46,753 nucleotides of DNA from Pseudomonadota bacterium (GTDB lineage: Bacteria > Pseudomonadota > Alphaproteobacteria > Reyranellales > Reyranellaceae). The notes below the pieces were generated by a model that saw nothing but the letters and a program-made list of their open reading frames with translations, was not told the DNA's origin and ran no database searches. The DNA is taken from assembly GCA_018240685.1 (NCBI GenBank), contig JAFEFG010000028.1, positions 1 to 46,753 on the forward strand, given 5' to 3'. Each line of letters starts with the position of its first letter. The first letter of the stretch is position 1. A program made the translations under genes and the position numbers. This document shows positions 18,271-27,335 of this stretch, in pieces.

Positions 18271-21200
18271 ATGAGCATCCACGTCGCGCTGCATCATCGG
18301 ACCACCTACGTCTACGACCGCCCGGTCATGCTGGGACCCCAGGTCGTAAGGCTGCGACCGGCGCCGCACAGCCGCACGCCGGTCCTTTCCTATTCGCTCA
18401 AGATCGAGCCCAAGGACCACTTCCTGAACTGGCAGCAGGATCCTCAGGGCAATCATCTCGCTCGCCTAGTCTTCCCTGAACGGACGACCAGGTTCCAGGT
18501 GACGGTCGACCTGGTCGCCGACATGTCGGTGATCAATCCGTTCGATTTCTTCCTCGAGCCGCAGGCCGAACATTGGCCGTTCGCCTACGACCCTTCTCTG
18601 GCGGAAGAGATCGCACCGTTCCGCAAGCTGGAACCGCTCGGGCCGCGGCTCGAACGGTGGCTGGCGACGGTCGACCGCAGTCAGCAGCGCACGATCGATT
18701 TCCTCGTCGGCCTGAACACCCGGCTGCAGAAGGAGATCGGCTACGTCATCCGCCTCGAACCGGGCGTGCAGACCTGCGAACAGACGCTTGAGACCGCCAA
18801 GGGTTCCTGCCGCGACACCGCCTGGCTGCTGGTGATGATCCTGCGCCATCTCGGTCTCGCGGCGCGCTTCGCGTCAGGCTACCTGATCCAGCTCACGCCG
18901 GACGAAAAACCGCTGGAGGGACCGGAAGGGCCGACGCATGACTTCACGGACCTCCACGCCTGGTGCGAGGTCTATCTGCCGGGCGCCGGCTGGATCGGAC
19001 TCGATCCCACTTCCGGCCTGCTGACCGGGGAAGGTCACATCCCGCTCGCCTGCACGCCCGAGCCGTCGAGCGCGGCGCCTATCGAGGGTGGGGTCGACGA
19101 GAGCGAGGTCACTTTTTCCTACGACATGAAGGTGACGCGCGTGCGCGAGACGCCGCGCAGCACCAAGCCCTACACCGAGGAGCAGTGGAACACCCTGCTC
19201 GACGTCGGCAAGGCGATCGAACGCGACATCGTGAAGTCGGGTCTCAACCTCACCATGGGCGGAGAGCCGACCTTCGTGTCGATCGACGACATGGACGGCG
19301 CGGAGTGGAACACGCTCGCCCTGGGGCCGGAGAAACGACGCCGCGCCGGCCTGCTGTTCCGCCGCCTGGCCGACCGCTTCGCCAGCGGGCCACTGCTGCA
19401 TTTCGGCCAGGGCAAATGGTATCCCGGCGAGCAGCTGCCGCGCTGGGCGCTCGCCTGCCACTGGCGCAAGGACGGTGAGCCGATCTGGCGTGACCCGGCA
19501 TTGACCGCGATCGAGGACAAGCCGGTCGGCGCCGACGCCGACATCGCGCACCGCTTTGCCGCCGCTTTTGCCGAGCGGCTGCAGCTCGATCCCGGCTACC
19601 TGTTCCAGGCCTTCGAGGACACCTGGTACTACCTCTGGCGCGAACGGCGCCTGCCCAGCAACGTCGATGTCGACGAGTCCAAGGTGAAGGACCCGCTCGA
19701 GCGCGAGCGTATCGCGCGCGTCTTCGAGCAGGGACTGGAGACGCCCGTCGGTACCGTTTTGCCGATCGTGCGCGACTACAATGGCCCCAGCAATGGCAAG
19801 GGAGGCCGCTGGCGCAGCGGGCCCTGGTTCCTGCGCTCGGAGAAGTGCTACCTGATCCCCGGCGATTCGCCGATCGGCTACCGCCTGCCGCTCGACTCGC
19901 TGCCGTGGGCGGCGCCGACGGACATGGGCTTCATGGCCGAACCCGATCCCATGGTCAGCCATCCGGCATTGCCGCCGATCGATGCCTTCCGCCGCGCGCC
20001 GATCCTGCGCCGCCAGGAGCATGGCGTGCCGGAAGACGACAGAGCCGGGCTCCACGGCGAGGCCGCGCGCCGTGAGGCATGGCGGCGCGCCCTGGCACCC
20101 GACCTCGCGTCGAAGCCCGGCCTCGGCTCATCGCCGGCCTGGATCGTGCGCACGGCCATGGCTTTCGAGCCGCGTGACGGGCACCTTCACGTCTTCATGC
20201 CGCCGACCGAGCGCACCGAGGACTATCTCGAACTGGTGGCGATGGTGGAGGACACGGCGGAGGAGCTCGGCCAGCCCGTCTTCATCGAAGGCTATCCGCC
20301 GCCCGGCGGCGACTCCCGCCTGATCCATTTCAGCGTCACACCCGATCCCGGCGTGATCGAGGTCAATATCCACCCTTCGGCGGACTGGCGCGAGATCGTC
20401 GAGAAGACCGAGATCGTCTACGAGGAAGCGCGAAACACGCGGCTCGGCACCCAGAAATTCATGATCGACGGCCGCCATACCGGCACCGGCGGCGGCAACC
20501 ACGTCACGCTGGGCGGTCCGTCAGCGGCCGACTCGCCGCTGCTGCGCCGGCCCGATCTGCTGAAGAGCCTGCTGGGATACTGGCTCAACCATCCCTCGCT
20601 CTCCTATCTCTTCTCCGGCCTGTTCATCGGCCCGACCAGCCAGCATCCGCGCGTCGACGAGGCGCGCAACGATGCGCTGCACGAACTCGAGATCGCCTTC
20701 CGCCAGATCGAGCCGGGCCGGCAGGCGCCGCCCTGGCTGGTCGACCGCATCTTCCGCAACCTGCTGGTCGATGCGACCGGCAACACGCACCGCACCGAGT
20801 TCTGCATCGACAAGCTCTTCACGCCGGACTCCGCCGCCGGCCGGCGCGGCCTGCTGGAAATGCGCGCCTTCGAGATGCCGCCCCATTGGCGGATGAGCGT
20901 GGCGCAGCAGGCGCTGCTGCGCGGCTTGGTCGCTAACTTCTGGGAGCACCCCTACGAGAAGCGCCTGAGCCGCTGGGGCACGCGCCTGCACGACGACTTC
21001 ATGCTGCCGCACTTCGTGTGGCAGGACTTCACCGACGTGCTCGAGGATCTCGCCGCGGCCGGCTACCGCTTCGAGCCCGAGTGGTTCGCGCCGCACTTCG
21101 AGTTCCGCTTCCCGCGCATCGGCGAGATCGCCCAGCGCAACGTCGAGCTGGAGCTTCGGCATGCGCTGGAGCCATGGCACGTGCTGGGCGAGGAGCCGGG

Positions 21201-21648
21201 CGGCGGCGGCACGGTGCGCTATGTCGACAGTTCCGTCGAACGCCTTCAGGTGAAGGTCGCCGGCCTGAACGACGCCCGGCACATCATCGCCTGCAACGGC
21301 TACCGCCTGCCCCTGCATGCGACGGGCATCGCCGGAGAATACGTGGCGGGCGTACGCTATCGCGCATGGCAGCCGTCCAATGCGCTGCATCCCACCATCG
21401 GCGTCCATGCCCCGCTGGTGTTCGACGTCCACGACACCTGGAGTGGCCGCGCGATCGGTGGCTGCACCTACCATGTGGCCCATCCGGGCGGCAGAAATTA
21501 CGATCGCGTACCGGTAAATGCGAACGAGGCGGAGGCCCGCCGCCGGGCCCGCTTCTTCCCCATCGGCCACACGCCCGGCCCCGCGCCGGAGCCGATGCCG
21601 CTGGACAATCCCGAGCATCCGCTGACGCTCGATCTGCGGCGGGCCTAG
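18271..21648 (+). CDS. Transglutaminase-like protein with DUF2126 C-terminal region
   Basis: This is a 1125-residue protein of the COG1305/COG4196 type. The N-terminal part (1-90) is a beta-rich transglutaminase-N domain, followed by a transglutaminase/protease core with Cys180 (GSCRDTAWLL), His229 (LHAWCEVYLP) and Asp245 (GLDPTSG). From about residue 300 to the end lies the long DUF2126 region, with GGEPTFVSIDD near 330 and TGTGGGNHVTLGG near 739-750, which resembles ligand or nucleotide loops. From memory, this family has been proposed to take part in peptide-bond or amide chemistry in a conserved operon with ATP-grasp and alpha-E proteins; the function is unproven. It is the first gene after a sigma-54 promoter. 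No signal peptide is seen. Confidence 0.93.
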   Translation: MSIHVALHHRTTYVYDRPVMLGPQVVRLRPAPHSRTPVLSYSLKIEPKDHFLNWQQDPQGNHLARLVFPERTTRFQVTVDLVADMSVINPFDFFLEPQAEHWPFAYDPSLAEEIAPFRKLEPLGPRLERWLATVDRSQQRTIDFLVGLNTRLQKEIGYVIRLEPGVQTCEQTLETAKGSCRDTAWLLVMILRHLGLAARFASGYLIQLTPDEKPLEGPEGPTHDFTDLHAWCEVYLPGAGWIGLDPTSGLLTGEGHIPLACTPEPSSAAPIEGGVDESEVTFSYDMKVTRVRETPRSTKPYTEEQWNTLLDVGKAIERDIVKSGLNLTMGGEPTFVSIDDMDGAEWNTLALGPEKRRRAGLLFRRLADRFASGPLLHFGQGKWYPGEQLPRWALACHWRKDGEPIWRDPALTAIEDKPVGADADIAHRFAAAFAERLQLDPGYLFQAFEDTWYYLWRERRLPSNVDVDESKVKDPLERERIARVFEQGLETPVGTVLPIVRDYNGPSNGKGGRWRSGPWFLRSEKCYLIPGDSPIGYRLPLDSLPWAAPTDMGFMAEPDPMVSHPALPPIDAFRRAPILRRQEHGVPEDDRAGLHGEAARREAWRRALAPDLASKPGLGSSPAWIVRTAMAFEPRDGHLHVFMPPTERTEDYLELVAMVEDTAEELGQPVFIEGYPPPGGDSRLIHFSVTPDPGVIEVNIHPSADWREIVEKTEIVYEEARNTRLGTQKFMIDGRHTGTGGGNHVTLGGPSAADSPLLRRPDLLKSLLGYWLNHPSLSYLFSGLFIGPTSQHPRVDEARNDALHELEIAFRQIEPGRQAPPWLVDRIFRNLLVDATGNTHRTEFCIDKLFTPDSAAGRRGLLEMRAFEMPPHWRMSVAQQALLRGLVANFWEHPYEKRLSRWGTRLHDDFMLPHFVWQDFTDVLEDLAAAGYRFEPEWFAPHFEFRFPRIGEIAQRNVELELRHALEPWHVLGEEPGGGGTVRYVDSSVERLQVKVAGLNDARHIIACNGYRLPLHATGIAGEYVAGVRYRAWQPSNALHPTIGVHAPLVFDVHDTWSGRAIGGCTYHVAHPGGRNYDRVPVNANEAEARRRARFFPIGHTPGPAPEPMPLDNPEHPLTLDLRRA

Positions 21649-21655
21649 GAGTTCA

Positions 21656-21735
21656 CCCTCTATTCCCCGGCCCGGGGGAGTAGAGGGGCAACAAGATGAC
21701 GCACGGCCTTCGAGGCCGGCTCATCTGGTCTCTCC
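21656..21735 (+). repeat. Two intercistronic hairpins
   Basis: CCCTCTATTCCCC (21656-21668) pairs with GGGGAGTAGAGGG (21675-21687), giving a stem of about 13 base pairs with one wobble. A second hairpin has outer arms AGATGA/TCATCT and an inner stem GGCCT/AGGCC (21704-21735). Neither has a T-run, so they are more likely RNA-stability or attenuation structures than terminators. They lie between the transglutaminase and ATP-grasp genes of one operon. Confidence 0.55.
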
Positions 21736-21755
21736 CCCTAGCGGCGGAGAACAAA

Positions 21756-21839
21756 ATGAGGGAATTTAGCCCCTCGTATCGTTCACACTATCCGCGAGCC
21801 CATGGAGTCGTTGCGCGGCCTTACCTCGACGCCGGCTAG
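21756..21839 (+). CDS. Short leader ORF overlapping the ATP-grasp gene start
   Basis: A 27-codon frame starts with ATG at 21756, which has GGAG about seven bases upstream. That is the best ribosome site in the gap. It ends at TAG 21837-21839, inside the ATP-grasp gene in another frame. The ATP-grasp ATG at 21802 has only a weak site, so the short frame might couple translation. It may also be chance. Confidence 0.3.
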   Translation: MREFSPSYRSHYPRAHGVVARPYLDAG

Positions 21840-24303
21840 CGCCTACGACGAGCTGGTTACGGGCCAGAAGTCGATCCGCTATCACTGGCAGGGAATCCTG
21901 AGCGTCATCCGCTCCCTGCCGGGCGGCGGGCTGCGCGAGCGCGTGGAAAGCGCGCGGCGGCAGCTCGAGGAATCGGGCGCCACCGTGAATCTTCTGGATG
22001 ACCGCGGGGCACCGAACTGGACCTTCGATCCCCTGCCCTTCGTCATCGCACCGGACGAATGGCAGACGCTGGAGCGCGGGCTGGTCCAACGTGCCTGGCT
22101 GCTCGATGCACTCCTGGCGGATGTCTACGGCCCGCAGAAGCTGCTGCGCGACCACCTCGTGCCGCCGATGCTGGCGCACGCCAACCGGCACTTCCAACGC
22201 TCCTGCAAGGTCACCGACGCCAAGGCGCCGCCGCGCTACCTCGGCCAGTATGCGGTCGACCTGGTCCGCCTGGGCGACGGGCGCTGGCATGTGCTCGCCG
22301 ATCACACCGAGATGCCGTCGGGTATCGGCTATGCGCTGGAGATCCGCCGCGTGCAGGCGCGCAGCCTGCCCGAAGCCTTCCGCGCCATTCCGGTGCGCCA
22401 CCTGCGCCCCTTCGTCGACCGCTGGAACGACTCGCTCGCCTCGATGGCGCCGGCCGAGATCGAGCGGCCCAGCATGGCGGTGCTGACACCGGGTGCGCTC
22501 TCTGCCACCTACTTCGAGCACGTCTATCTCTCTCGCGCGCTCGGCGTGCCACTGGTCGAGGGCGGCGACCTCGTCGCACGCGACGGCGAGGTCTCGATCA
22601 AGACGCTGGCGGGCCTCAGGCCCGTTCACGTGCTGCTGCGCCGTCTCGACAGCGCCTTCGCCGATCCCCTCGAGTTGCGGGCCGATTCGGCGCTCGGCGT
22701 CACCGGCCTGGTCGAGGCCACGCGCACGGGCAAGATCGCGCTCGCCAATGCGTTGGGCTCGGGCGTGGCCGAGACGCCGGCGCTGATGCCCTTCCTCGAC
22801 CAGCTGTGCCAGCGCGTGCTCGACCAGCCGCTGCAACTGCCGTCGCTCGATGTGTGGTGGCTGGGCGAACCCACCGCTTACGCCTTCGCCATGGCCCATC
22901 TCGATTCGATGATCGTGCGGCCCTGTCTCGGCGCCGATCGCGAGCCGATCGTGGTCGGCATGCTCGATCCGGCCGATCGCGACGCGCTGGTGAAGCGCAT
23001 GGCTGCGCAGCCGGGCCACTTCGTGGCGCAGTATCCCGTCACGCCGTCGCTCAGTCCCAAGTGGGACGGCGAGACGCTCGCTCCGGCGGCTGTGGTCCTG
23101 CGCTGCTTCCTGATCGCCGAGGGCCACTCCTATCGCGTGCTGCCGGGCGGGTTGGCGCGCGAGCCGGCCGGCGACACGGCGCTGCGTTCGCTCGGCCGAC
23201 TAAACGGCACGCTGAAGGACGTGTGGGTGTTGGCCGAGGACGCTTCCGACGTGCAGCTTCCTTCCTCGCGCCGCTTCCATCAGCTCAGCGTCGAGCGCGG
23301 CGGCGCCGACCTGCAGAGCCGCGTCGCCGACAATCTCTTCTGGCTGGGACGCTACATCGAACGGCTCGACAATGACGCGCGCCTGCTGCGCACCGCCGTC
23401 AGCCGCGTGGCACAGGGCGTCATCGGCCCACGCGATTCGGCGGAACTGCGCCAGCTCGGCCGGCTGATCGACCGCGCCAACCTGATGCCGACCACCGCGG
23501 CGCTGGCGATGCCCGAGAGCGCCGCCTTCCAGCAGGGCCTGGCCTCGGTCGCCTCCGACCGGCGCGGCCTCGCCGCCATCCTTGATGCGATCCAACGCCT
23601 CACCGACACGCTGCGCGACCGTTTCTCCGCCGACATGACGTCCGCCGTCGGCCCGCTGATGGCCGACGTGCGTGGCCGCCTGCTGGCCGCGCGCGGCCAG
23701 CTCGACCCCCTGCTGGCCGCCCTCGACGAGCTGGTGCGCTTCGTCGCCACGCTGTCGGGCCTTGCACAGGAAAACATGACGCGCGGCACGGGCTGGCAGT
23801 TCCTCGACCTTGGCCGGCGTATCGAGCGCTCGCAGTTCATCCTCGGGTCGGCTCTGGGCCCCTTCCGCGTCTCGCCGATCGACTGGGATGCCTCGATGCG
23901 GCTGGCGCTCGAACTCTGCGACAGCACCATCACCTACCGTACCCGCTATCTCGGCCAGCTCCAGCCCGCCCCCGTCCTCGACCTCGTAGTCCTGGACGAC
24001 AGCAACCCGCGCGCACTCGCCTTCCAGCTCCATTCCATCCGCGGCCATCTCGAACGGCTGGGCCGGGCCTCCGGCACCCGCGTGCCCGACATGCTGCACG
24101 AGCTCGACATCGACTTCGAGCGCATGGTCCAGATGTTCACGGGCGAAGAGCGGAGCTGGCGCCACGAGGGCCTGGCGCTCGCCGTGCTGCGCGAGATCGT
24201 CGAGGATGCCGAACGCCGCCTCGACGATCTCTCCGAGGCGATCACCCGCGCCTATTTCAGCCACGTGCCCGCGGCACAATCCGTCGGCTCGATGGGACGT
24301 TAG
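21802..24303 (+). CDS. Circularly permuted ATP-grasp fused to an alpha-E domain
   Basis: This is an 833-residue fusion. Residues 1-495 resemble circularly permuted type 2 ATP-grasp proteins (COG2308), which form amide or ester bonds with ATP: YDELVTGQKSIRYHW near 15-29, the central GGDLVARDG, and WWLGEPTAYAF near 353. Residues about 505-825 form the helical alpha-E domain (COG2307), with the start VADNLFWLGRYIERLDN at about 507-523. In many genomes these are separate adjacent genes; here they are fused. The ATG has a poor ribosome site. The next gene follows one base after the stop. A role in making or modifying a peptide is inferred from family and context only. Confidence 0.92.
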   Translation: MESLRGLTSTPASAYDELVTGQKSIRYHWQGILSVIRSLPGGGLRERVESARRQLEESGATVNLLDDRGAPNWTFDPLPFVIAPDEWQTLERGLVQRAWLLDALLADVYGPQKLLRDHLVPPMLAHANRHFQRSCKVTDAKAPPRYLGQYAVDLVRLGDGRWHVLADHTEMPSGIGYALEIRRVQARSLPEAFRAIPVRHLRPFVDRWNDSLASMAPAEIERPSMAVLTPGALSATYFEHVYLSRALGVPLVEGGDLVARDGEVSIKTLAGLRPVHVLLRRLDSAFADPLELRADSALGVTGLVEATRTGKIALANALGSGVAETPALMPFLDQLCQRVLDQPLQLPSLDVWWLGEPTAYAFAMAHLDSMIVRPCLGADREPIVVGMLDPADRDALVKRMAAQPGHFVAQYPVTPSLSPKWDGETLAPAAVVLRCFLIAEGHSYRVLPGGLAREPAGDTALRSLGRLNGTLKDVWVLAEDASDVQLPSSRRFHQLSVERGGADLQSRVADNLFWLGRYIERLDNDARLLRTAVSRVAQGVIGPRDSAELRQLGRLIDRANLMPTTAALAMPESAAFQQGLASVASDRRGLAAILDAIQRLTDTLRDRFSADMTSAVGPLMADVRGRLLAARGQLDPLLAALDELVRFVATLSGLAQENMTRGTGWQFLDLGRRIERSQFILGSALGPFRVSPIDWDASMRLALELCDSTITYRTRYLGQLQPAPVLDLVVLDDSNPRALAFQLHSIRGHLERLGRASGTRVPDMLHELDIDFERMVQMFTGEERSWRHEGLALAVLREIVEDAERRLDDLSEAITRAYFSHVPAAQSVGSMGR

Positions 24304-24304
24304 G

Positions 24305-25183
24305 ATGCGCTACCTCCTCTCCCATCGCACCTCCTACAGCTACGCGTCGAGCGTCGACTCGGCGCATCACATCGCCCATCTGCGCGCGCGTGAGTTTCCC
24401 GGCCAGAAGGTGACCTCGATATCGATCGTCACCAATCCCGAACCGGCGCTGGCCGTTCAGCACCTCGACTATTTCGGCAACCACATCGACATCTACCGCA
24501 TCGACCAGCCCCACCAGCGCTTCGACATCGAGGTGCGCGCGGCGGTCGAGGTGAAGTTCCCGCCCCCGCCGCCCGATGCCGACACGCCCGGCTGGGAGGC
24601 GGTCCGCACCATGCTGATGGGAAATGGTTTCCCCGACCCCATCGAAGCCTGCGAGTTCATCCATGAATCGCCGCTGGTGCCGATCGACGCCACGCTACGC
24701 GACTATGGCGCCGCGTCCTTCACGCCCGGCCGCCCGATCCTCGCCGTCGCGCGCGACCTCTGCCGGCGCATCAAGGCCGACTTCGAGTACAACCCCGGCG
24801 CCACCGACATCTCGACGCCGCTTGCCGACGTCTTCCGCGGCAAGGCGGGCGTGTGCCAGGACTTCGCCCACGTCATGATCGCGGCCTGCCGCGCCCATGG
24901 CGTCGCCGCTGCCTATGTCTCGGGCTACATCCGCACCGTGCATTCGCGCGAGGAGATGGTGCTGCGCGGTGCCGATGCCAGCCATGCCTGGGTCGCGGTC
25001 TGGTGCGGACCGGGCATCAACTGGATCCATCTCGACCCCACCAACGACCTGGTCGCCAGCGAGGACCATGTCGCGGTCGCCTGGGGGCGCGACTTCTCCG
25101 ACGTGAGCCCGCTGCGCGGCGTCATCCTCGGCGGCGACGCCCATACCTATGGCGTCGCTGTGACGCTGATGCCGACGGAGTAG
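24305..25183 (+). CDS. Transglutaminase-like cysteine protease family protein
   Basis: This is a 292-residue protein with an N-terminal transglutaminase-N beta domain (1-90, RYLLSHRTSYSY) and a transglutaminase core. The triad is intact: Cys184 (AGVCQDFAHV), His228 (ASHAWVAVW) and Asp244 (HLDPTNDL). Such proteins hydrolyse or transfer amide bonds, and this one is the regular third partner of the ATP-grasp and alpha-E proteins. The frame is open upstream, but ATG at 24305 lies one base after the preceding stop and begins the domain exactly. It ends the sigma-54 operon and faces the convergent decarboxylase 34 bases away. Confidence 0.93.
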   Translation: MRYLLSHRTSYSYASSVDSAHHIAHLRAREFPGQKVTSISIVTNPEPALAVQHLDYFGNHIDIYRIDQPHQRFDIEVRAAVEVKFPPPPPDADTPGWEAVRTMLMGNGFPDPIEACEFIHESPLVPIDATLRDYGAASFTPGRPILAVARDLCRRIKADFEYNPGATDISTPLADVFRGKAGVCQDFAHVMIAACRAHGVAAAYVSGYIRTVHSREEMVLRGADASHAWVAVWCGPGINWIHLDPTNDLVASEDHVAVAWGRDFSDVSPLRGVILGGDAHTYGVAVTLMPTE

Positions 25184-25217
25184 CGACCGCTCCCTCAGCG
25201 GACCGTCCGGAGGGCGC

Positions 25218-26891
25218 CTACCGCGGCGCCGGGGCCTTGTAGATGCGGTCGATCATCGCCCGCGGCAGCGGCTGGCTCTCGGTCTCGGGGATCATGACCT
25301 CGATGTAGCAACCGCCGTCGTGGCTCTGGGCGGTGGCGATGGCCTGCTCCAGCTCGGCGACGGTGGCGACGCGGGCCGTGAACCAGCCCTTGCAGCCCAT
25401 CGCCGCCGGAATCGCATGATAGTTCCAGTGCGCGATGTCGTCATAGACGTGGCCGCGCTCGCTCAGCACGTCCTCGACGCCGTAAATGCCGTTGTTCAGC
25501 ACGAAGATCACCGGCTTGATGCCGTAACGCCCCATCACGCCGATGTCGTTGGCGGTGAGCTGGTGCGCGCCGTCGCCCGTGACCAGCACGGCGCGGCGGG
25601 ACAGATCCGCCATGGCGACGCCCAGCGTGGCGGGCGTGGCCCAGCCGATCGAACCCCACAGCGTCTGGGATTCGCACGAGACGCCGGCCGGCAACAGCAG
25701 CTTCGGCAGGATCGCCGAGGCGGTGCCGGTCTCGATGACCAGCACGTCGCTCTTGCGCAGCAGGCGCTGCAGGCGCGGATAGAAGGACGCCGAGCCGATC
25801 TTGTCTCCCGGCGCGCCGACCAGGTCCAGCGCCCCCTTCTGTGGCAACGCCGGCTTGCCGAACACCGGCGCGGCCGCCAGCAGTCCCTCGACCATGTCCG
25901 TGAGCGTCGCGGCGGTGAAGAGCTTGCCACCGACCTCCACGAAACTGGCCCCCAGGGTGACGAGGCGGTCGTCGCCGAGACGGTCGCTCCAGTAACCGGT
26001 ATTGAGATCCTCGAACACGAGGCCGCCAAGATCGAGGATCAGGTCGGCCTCCTCGACGGCCTGCCGCACCGCCGCCGGTGCCGAGGCCTCGCCGGCATAG
26101 AGGCCGAGATAGCCCGGATGCGATTCGTCCAGCACGCCCTTGTCCATCGGCGCCAGGGCGAAGGGAATGCGGGTGCGGTCCAGCAGCGCCGTCACCTTCG
26201 CCTGCAGGCCGTAGCGCTGGATCGCGGCCGTCGGCAGCATCACGGGACGCTTGGCCTGCTTGAGGCGGCCGAGCACCTCAGCCAGCGCCCCTTCGATCTC
26301 GGCCGCAGCGCTGGCGTGGCGCTTCAGGGCGGCCAGTGGCTGGCCCTTGATGGGCGTGCCGACCACCGGCATGCACTGCTGGTCCTGCGGAATGGTAATG
26401 TAGGCTGGCGCACTCTGGCGCAGGGCCTCGGCAATCACGCGCTCCATCTCGGCGATGGCATTGTCGGGCGTGAGCTGGGCATAGACGCAGGCCGTCGCGG
26501 CCGAGAGCGGGATGAAGTTGCCATAGGTGCCGTCGCCCAGCGTGTGGTGCGTGACTAGGCGGCGCTTCTGGATGCGCAGGCTGGGCTGACCGACGACATG
26601 GAAGACCGGCAGCGAATGGGCCCTGGCGCCCATGATGCCGTTGATGGCGCTGAGCTCACCCACGCCGTAGGTCGTGGTGAGGATCGCGGCGCCGCGGCGG
26701 CGCGCATAACCGTCGGCGGCATAGGCCGCGTTCAGCTCGTTGGCGCAGACGATCCATTCCAGGTTGGGGTTGGCCTCGATGGCGTCGTCGATGGGAAACG
26801 AGTAGTCGCCCGGCACCCCGAACACGCGGTCGATGCCGAGATCGGCCAGCCGTTGCAGCACATACTCACAGACTGTCGGAGTCTTCGCCAT
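25218..26891 (-). CDS. ThDP-dependent decarboxylase (indolepyruvate/pyruvate decarboxylase-like)
   Basis: This is a 557-residue thiamine-diphosphate enzyme. Glu52 (NELNAAYAADGYAR) activates the thiazolium. HH at 115-116 (VTHHTLGDG) is the active-site pair of pyruvate and indolepyruvate decarboxylases. VTGDGAHQLTANDIG with VLNNGIYGVE near 430-465 is the ThDP/Mg motif. It would decarboxylate a 2-keto acid (indolepyruvate, phenylpyruvate or a branched keto acid) to the aldehyde in the cytosol. ATG at 26889-26891 follows GGGGGA at good spacing. It may feed aldehydes to the nearby dehydrogenases (inference). Confidence 0.92.
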   Translation of the reverse strand: MAKTPTVCEYVLQRLADLGIDRVFGVPGDYSFPIDDAIEANPNLEWIVCANELNAAYAADGYARRRGAAILTTTYGVGELSAINGIMGARAHSLPVFHVVGQPSLRIQKRRLVTHHTLGDGTYGNFIPLSAATACVYAQLTPDNAIAEMERVIAEALRQSAPAYITIPQDQQCMPVVGTPIKGQPLAALKRHASAAAEIEGALAEVLGRLKQAKRPVMLPTAAIQRYGLQAKVTALLDRTRIPFALAPMDKGVLDESHPGYLGLYAGEASAPAAVRQAVEEADLILDLGGLVFEDLNTGYWSDRLGDDRLVTLGASFVEVGGKLFTAATLTDMVEGLLAAAPVFGKPALPQKGALDLVGAPGDKIGSASFYPRLQRLLRKSDVLVIETGTASAILPKLLLPAGVSCESQTLWGSIGWATPATLGVAMADLSRRAVLVTGDGAHQLTANDIGVMGRYGIKPVIFVLNNGIYGVEDVLSERGHVYDDIAHWNYHAIPAAMGCKGWFTARVATVAELEQAIATAQSHDGGCYIEVMIPETESQPLPRAMIDRIYKAPAPR

Positions 26892-27085
26892 GGTCTCCCC
26901 CTGATTCTGCATGCCGGTGCGGCGACGCTAGTTGAGGCCCCGTCCCGCAGCCAGCGGAGTTTTGTTACGACGACATCATGACGCTTGCTTCCGGCTGGAA
27001 CTTTTTTCGCGCCGAACAAGCGACGCCTATGCACAAGCAACGAGAGCGGCGTTATAAGGCGGCTCTCTCTTTGCACGGTGTCGTC

Positions 27086-27226
27086 ATGGCCAAGCCTGTT
27101 GCCGAAAAGATCAATCCCGGAATCCACGCTGCGGTCCGCCGCATGCTCGCGCCCGCGCCGCGCCCTGCCAAGCCGGCGAAGGCCGCCACGCCCGCACGCA
27201 AGGCCGCGGGCAAGGGCAAGCGCTAG
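27086..27226 (+). CDS. Small basic Lys/Ala/Pro-rich protein
   Basis: A short frame of 46 codons encodes MAKPVAEKINPGIHAAVRRM followed by a Pro/Ala/Lys tail. It is strongly basic and looks like the histone H1-like tails of some DNA-binding proteins. There is no clear ribosome site, and the open frame extends upstream to other starts (27029 and 26978), so the start is uncertain. A TATAAG hexamer lies about 30 bases before the chosen ATG. The function is unknown, and the gene may not be real. Confidence 0.4.
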   Translation: MAKPVAEKINPGIHAAVRRMLAPAPRPAKPAKAATPARKAAGKGKR

Positions 27227-27304
27227 CAGACCCGCCTGCAGCCAAGAACCTGCCCGCCCCTCGTCCGGTTCCGTCCCCATCGGGCCAGGAGGGCCGGAGG
27301 CGGC

Positions 27305-27324
27305 ATGAAATTTGCGTGCTTCAT
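27305..27324 (+). promoter_or_regulatory. Possible LysR-type operator
   Basis: ATGAA-N10-TTCAT is a five-base inverted repeat just before the LysR gene. It resembles the T-N11-A boxes of LysR regulators and sits where an autoregulatory site is expected. It is short, so weakly supported. Confidence 0.3.
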
Positions 27325-27335
27325 CGGAAAGCCCG

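Noticed and set aside
20367..20380. GTGATCGAGGTCAA, a near match to the FNR box
   Set aside because: It lies deep inside the DUF2126 coding region and has an end mismatch, so is most likely chance.
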